Part shown: piece by piece, positions 5,398-7,714 of the stretch
How the letters are laid out: each line of letters opens with the position of its first letter
Numbering within the stretch: position 1 is the stretch's first letter
From: Bacilli bacterium
GTDB taxonomy: Bacteria > Bacillota_I > Bacilli_A > RF39 > UBA660
Length of the DNA: 7,714 nucleotides
Assembly (NCBI GenBank): GCA_900772445.1
Contig: CAAHEL010000037.1
Coordinates: 1 to 7,714, forward strand
Direction of reading: 5' to 3'
Position numbers and translations under genes: made by a program
Notes under the pieces: model-generated
Database searches by the model: none
What the model was told of the DNA's origin: nothing
Seen by the model: only the letters and a program-made list of their open reading frames with translations

Positions 5398-5949
5398 TTA
5401 TTTAAGTAATAATTTTAATGCTTCCTTAACTTGTTCTTCGATAGTTAAATTAGAATTAACATTAGGAATAACTTTCTTAATATCTGGTCTTTTGTATCCT
5501 AAACTAATTAATACTTCGACTAGTTCAGTATTTACTTCCATTTGAGTATTTGGACTAGTAGTAAGTTTACCTTTTAAATCAAGAATAATTTGTCTAGCAA
5601 CTTTATCTCCAATTTTAGGAAATTTCTTTAAATACAATATATTTTCTCTATCTATTGCATCAACTATACCATTAATTGAACCAGTGGCAAGTATAGGAAG
5701 TGCCATTTTACATCCAAGACCCTTAACTGAAATTAATTTTAAGAATAATTCTTTTTCTTCTTTTTCTTTAAATCCATATAATAAGTGTTCGTCTTCTTTT
5801 ATTTGAGTATATAGATATACTTTGTATTCAATATTTAATTGATAAGAATATGGATTTGCTACATAAATTAAATATCCAACATTATTTGTTTCTAGAATTA
5901 TATAACTACTTTCTATTTCTGTTACAATTCCTTTAATATAACCATACAT
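5398..5949 (-). CDS. ruvA: Holliday junction helicase subunit RuvA
   Basis: RuvA binds four-way DNA junctions as a tetramer and loads the RuvB motor for branch migration. At 183 residues it is a little short (Bacillus about 200). It shows the N-terminal OB domain (MYGYIKGIVTEIESSYIILET... to GFKEKEEKELFLKLISV), two helix-hairpin-helix motifs, VKGLGCKMALPIL (75-87) and FPKIGDKVARQIILDLKGKL (110-129), a short acidic-poor linker, and the RuvB-binding domain III (about 140-183, ELVEVLISLGYKRPDIKKVI). The second hairpin has FPKIG instead of the common IPGIG. The ATG overlaps the ddl stop by one base (TAATG), which suggests translational coupling. ruvB, usually the next gene, is absent; a micro-lipoprotein follows instead. 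Confidence 0.93.
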   Translation of the reverse strand: MYGYIKGIVTEIESSYIILETNNVGYLIYVANPYSYQLNIEYKVYLYTQIKEDEHLLYGFKEKEEKELFLKLISVKGLGCKMALPILATGSINGIVDAIDRENILYLKKFPKIGDKVARQIILDLKGKLTTSPNTQMEVNTELVEVLISLGYKRPDIKKVIPNVNSNLTIEEQVKEALKLLLK

Positions 5950-7097
5950 TATTTTAATTCCCTAACATCTTTAGTTTTTAAATTAGAAAGTATTTCATCA
6001 TCTAAAACTTGTTGTTTACCCTTTCTTACACTATCAAGTGCTTGTTTAATAACAATATCCATAAGTGCTCTGTAATCAATATTTTTTTCAGGCCATAAAT
6101 GATGTGAAAAATAAGCAGGAATAGTATTTACTTCATCAACAAATATTTTTTTTCTTTTAGTATCATATAAGAAATCTACTCTTAAACATCCTTTAGCACA
6201 AAGTAATCTGAATGTTTCTTTTGAATAATCAGATATTTCTTTTTCTAAATTACTAGATATTTCAGCAGGATAAATCTTTTTAACTTTAGGATTTTCACTA
6301 GTTTCTAATGTATATTTATCATGATAAGTACAAATACCTTCTTCATTAATTACTTCTTCGATGGCACTGGTTTGTATTTTATCATAGCTACCAATTACAG
6401 CACAATTATATTCTTTTTTATTTTCAACATACTCTTCGATTAAAAATCTTTCATCATACTTTAAAGAATTCTCAATTGCACTTTCTAATTCTTCTTTTCG
6501 ATTGATTATTTCAATACCTATACTACTACCTAATCTGGCAGGTTTAATAATAAGTGGATAATCTAATCTATTAATTTTTTTGAATAAATTATCTTTGTCT
6601 TTAAGAAAATCAGTATCATAAAACCAAATGTAATCAGTAACAGGTATATTATTGTGTTCTAATAATTGTTTGGTAAATATTTTATCTTGTCCTATTGCTG
6701 AAGCATACACATCAGATCCAACGCAAGGAATACCAAGTGTACTGATATATCCTTGAATAGTACCATCTTCACAACCTTTACCATGAACTATTGGGAAAGC
6801 AAGATGGATTTCTGCAACTTCTCTTTTTAGTCCATTAACACTTTGTAATATGAATTTACCTTTATTATTAACTAAATTTACTTTTTTAGCATACCTATCT
6901 ATTAATCTAAAATCTTTATAACTATCAATATATCTAAGCATACCACCAGTATACCAAACTAAATCTTTAGTTATATATATAGGTATTATTTCATATTTAT
7001 CCTTATCAATATTATCCATTGCTTGAAGTGCTGTAATAACTGATATTTCGTGTTCGACACTTTTACCTCCAAAAATAACACCAATATTTAATTTCAT
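5949..7097 (-). CDS. ddl: D-alanine--D-alanine ligase
   Basis: This 382-residue ATP-grasp enzyme joins two D-alanines for the peptidoglycan stem peptide in the cytoplasm. Motifs are the N-terminal VIFGGKSVEHEISV (7-20), FPIVHGKGCEDGTIQGYIS (101-119), the ATP-grasp lysine strand IIKPARLGSSIGI (183-195), the omega-loop-like TYHDKYTLE (257-265), the metal-binding RVDF (306-309) and DEVNTIPAYF (321-330). The last reads NTIPAYFSHHLW rather than the NTMPGFT form of E. coli-type enzymes; some Firmicutes ligases carry an NTIPGS...LW form, so this may be a variant of that group. D-Ala-D-Ala specificity is likely but not proven, since VanA-like depsipeptide ligases share the fold. The start at 7097 follows AGAGGTGG. 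It heads the operon ddl-ruvA-lipoprotein. A 20-residue C-terminal extension after about residue 355 is polar and unexplained. Confidence 0.93.
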   Translation of the reverse strand: MKLNIGVIFGGKSVEHEISVITALQAMDNIDKDKYEIIPIYITKDLVWYTGGMLRYIDSYKDFRLIDRYAKKVNLVNNKGKFILQSVNGLKREVAEIHLAFPIVHGKGCEDGTIQGYISTLGIPCVGSDVYASAIGQDKIFTKQLLEHNNIPVTDYIWFYDTDFLKDKDNLFKKINRLDYPLIIKPARLGSSIGIEIINRKEELESAIENSLKYDERFLIEEYVENKKEYNCAVIGSYDKIQTSAIEEVINEEGICTYHDKYTLETSENPKVKKIYPAEISSNLEKEISDYSKETFRLLCAKGCLRVDFLYDTKRKKIFVDEVNTIPAYFSHHLWPEKNIDYRALMDIVIKQALDSVRKGKQQVLDDEILSNLKTKDVRELK

Positions 7098-7115
7098 AAT
7101 TCCACCTCTATAAAT

Positions 7116-7144
7116 ATTATAAGATATATTTATGTTTTTTAAAA
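7116..7144 (-). promoter_or_regulatory. Probable promoter of the ddl operon
   Basis: On the minus strand a perfect TATAAT (7116-7121) lies 17 bases after a weak -35, TTTTAA (7139-7144). The predicted start is near 7109, only about 12 bases before the ddl ATG and next to its AGAGGTGG site. The -35 matches the consensus at only three of six positions and lies in an inverted repeat (7132-7155), so it may depend on an activator, or be controlled by a repressor. Confidence 0.5.
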
Positions 7145-7155
7145 GAAAAAAACAT
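7132..7155. repeat. Inverted repeat over the ddl -35 region
   Basis: ATGTTTTTT (7132-7140) and AAAAAACAT (7147-7155) form nine perfect pairs with a six-base centre. It lies upstream of the predicted ddl transcript start, so it would act as DNA, as an operator-like palindrome, rather than as RNA. A/T runs make such repeats easy to get by chance. Confidence 0.4.
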
Positions 7156-7224
7156 TAATTTTACACTTATTAGGCAATTGTTTAAATAAATTGTTATAAT
7201 TAAAATAAATATGTATATAATAAT

Positions 7225-7270
7225 ATTGTAGAATGTATTTAAAATATTAATTGATTAAACATTCTATAAT
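7225..7270. repeat. 12-bp inverted repeat upstream of the 7273-7302 promoter
   Basis: ATTGTAGAATGT (7225-7236) and ACATTCTATAAT (7259-7270) pair over twelve positions with one G-T, separated by 22 bases. The right arm ends two bases before the -35 box of the plus-strand promoter. It could be a two-site operator or a hairpin in a transcript. No T-run follows on either strand, so a terminator is unlikely. The space 7098-7328 otherwise shows no coding frame above a few codons. Confidence 0.5.
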
Positions 7271-7272
7271 TA

Positions 7273-7302
7273 TTGACTAGTTATAGTTTATTATGCTATA
7301 AT
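7273..7302 (+). promoter_or_regulatory. Strong extended -10 promoter facing the toxin gene end
   Basis: TTGACT (7273-7278), an 18-base spacer and a perfect TATAAT (7297-7302) with TGC before it are present. The -35 matches five of six consensus positions, so this is the best promoter in the window. Predicted start is near 7309. The only thing directly downstream is a hairpin-type terminator (7312-7353), and beyond it the DNA is antisense to the partial toxin-like gene. Confidence 0.75.
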
Positions 7303-7308
7303 TATGTC

Positions 7309-7356
7309 ATCAAGAGGTGGTCCCACCGTTAATCGGAGGGGTCACTTCTTTTTATT
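7309..7356 (+). ncRNA. Candidate very short structured RNA (about 45-50 nt)
   Basis: The promoter at 7273-7302 should yield an RNA that is nearly all one GC-rich hairpin (7312-7350) ending in U-rich sequence. There is no room for a coding frame before the hairpin. It overlaps, antisense, the last codons of the minus-strand toxin-like gene, whose stop codon is in the loop. It may be an antisense regulator of that gene, the leader of a read-through transcript, or just a promoter-terminator pair left at the edge of an inserted element. No known RNA family was recognised. Confidence 0.4.
7312..7353 (+). terminator. GC-rich intrinsic terminator hairpin
   Basis: Arms AAGAGGTGGTCCC (7312-7324) and GGGGTCACTTCTT (7338-7350) form 13 consecutive pairs with three G-T. 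An A-A mismatch, three C-G pairs (CCG/CGG) and loop TTAAT (7329-7333) close it. A T-rich tail follows (CTTCTTTTTATTATTTTT). About half of it is G/C, in sharp contrast to its surroundings. On the minus strand no T-run follows the stem, so it acts in the plus direction only. Confidence 0.8.
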
Positions 7357-7714
7357 ATTTTTATTAATTTATCATCTCTTTTAATTATCGCTTTATCAAA
7401 CCAACATACTTTTTTCAATAAATACAGCTTGTTTATTCTCTCTATAACTTCTTTATTTGTTAATAATGATTTTGAAATATCAAATATAAAATTATGTGCT
7501 TGTTTCTTGTGGTCTTCTATTGCGTGAAAGAAAACGTTATTACCATTACCATTAATTTCTTTTAAATCCCAATATTCTCTTCTAAATAAATAGTCTGCTG
7601 TTTGTATTCCTTCTGGGTTATTTATTCTTGGTAACATACAAATTTCTCCACCAAAAGTATTTTCTAACCATATTGCAACTTCTTTTTCTTTATCAGAGTA
7701 ATCAAGAACAACAT
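7329..7714 (-). CDS. Partial C-terminus with CdiA-type tRNase-like toxin domain
   Basis: The frame is open from the right edge to TAA at 7329-7331, giving 127 residues of a C-terminus. An internal Met at 7637 is not a likely start because coding resemblance continues upstream. Features are EVAIWLENTFGGEICMLPRINNP (11-33), GIQTADYLF (35-43), REYWDLKEI (45-53) and KKQAHNFIFDISKSLL (69-84). This order (GGEIxxLPR, then PDYL-like, then WDLK, then QAxNxIxD) is what I know from the CdiA C-terminal tRNase-type domain (PF18451 group, PD-(D/E)xK-like; here Asp40, Asp49, Lys51). In Firmicutes such domains occur at the ends of phage minor head proteins, mobile-element proteins and polymorphic toxins; the N-terminal part outside the window would decide. 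No immunity-like ORF follows. The last residues, RSDPSD, are coded by one arm of the terminator hairpin at 7312-7353. Confidence 0.65.
   Translation of the reverse strand, partial: VVLDYSDKEKEVAIWLENTFGGEICMLPRINNPEGIQTADYLFRREYWDLKEINGNGNNVFFHAIEDHKKQAHNFIFDISKSLLTNKEVIERINKLYLLKKVCWFDKAIIKRDDKLIKIIKRSDPSD

Noticed and set aside
7312..7353. T-box riboswitch, because AGAGGTGGTCCCACCG looks like the T-box core AGGGTGGnACCGCG
   Set aside because: The bases that should be free to bind tRNA are fully paired in the stem, there is no space for Stem I after the predicted transcript start, and no aminoacyl-tRNA or amino-acid gene follows on the plus strand.
7637..7637. ATG at 7637 as the start of a complete 102-residue protein
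   Set aside because: The frame stays open to the window edge and the upstream residues (EVAIWLENTFGGEIC) fit the domain family, so the Met is internal.
1..7714. CRISPR array, tRNA, rRNA or insertion sequence
   Set aside because: No regularly spaced repeats, no cloverleaf or rRNA-like GC-rich block, and no transposase-like frame or long terminal inverted repeats were seen.

Overview
This is a very AT-rich stretch from the chromosome of a Gram-positive, endospore-forming bacterium. The best guess is an uncultured Bacilli/Mollicutes-related gut lineage of the RF39 or Erysipelotrichales type, but placement by eye is only approximate. Support comes from a clear spore germination protease gene (gpr) divergent from rpsT as in Bacillus, a SpoVB-like flippase, a DUF421/YetF protein, Gram-positive-style Shine-Dalgarno sites (AGGTGAT, AAAGGAG, AGAGGTGG), and the standard code. 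Every Trp codon I checked is TGG, and every stop is TAA or TAG.

Layout, left to right. Positions 1-105 (minus) hold the start of an unidentified membrane-anchored protein that runs off the left edge. Ahead of it, 106-344 carries a complete small transcription unit on the minus strand: an extended -10 promoter, a 20-codon ORF with a strong ribosome site and an 8-G run, and a strong intrinsic terminator. It resembles a leader-peptide or attenuator region. A DUF421 membrane protein (345-986, minus) has a sigma-G-like promoter and lies divergent from a TIGR04086-type membrane protein (1075-1434, plus). The latter converges on gpr (1431-2453, minus), and the two genes share one CTAG as both stop codons.

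rpsT (2559-2828), a secreted or anchored transglutaminase-like protein (2905-3825) and a SpoVB-like MOP flippase (3881-5188) follow on the plus strand. Each is a separate unit with a recognisable promoter or upstream element and a terminator. A bidirectional terminator at the spoVB end separates it from an oncoming minus-strand operon, ddl - ruvA - a 40-residue lipoprotein (7097 to 5262). ddl and ruvA overlap by one base (TAATG), and ruvB is not next to ruvA.

The right end, 7098-7714, looks accessory. A partial minus-strand protein resembles CdiA C-terminal tRNase-type toxin domains. Its stop codon sits in the loop of a GC-rich hairpin that ends a very short plus-strand transcript made from a strong extended -10 promoter, and a 12-bp inverted repeat lies just upstream of that promoter.

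Functionally, gpr, the spoVB-like gene and probably the DUF421 and TIGR04086 genes form a sporulation/spore-membrane neighbourhood. ddl and SpoVB both serve peptidoglycan precursor supply. The two most unusual places are the small-ORF leader on the left and the toxin-end/short-RNA arrangement on the right. All family assignments are by recognition of motifs, not by database search.
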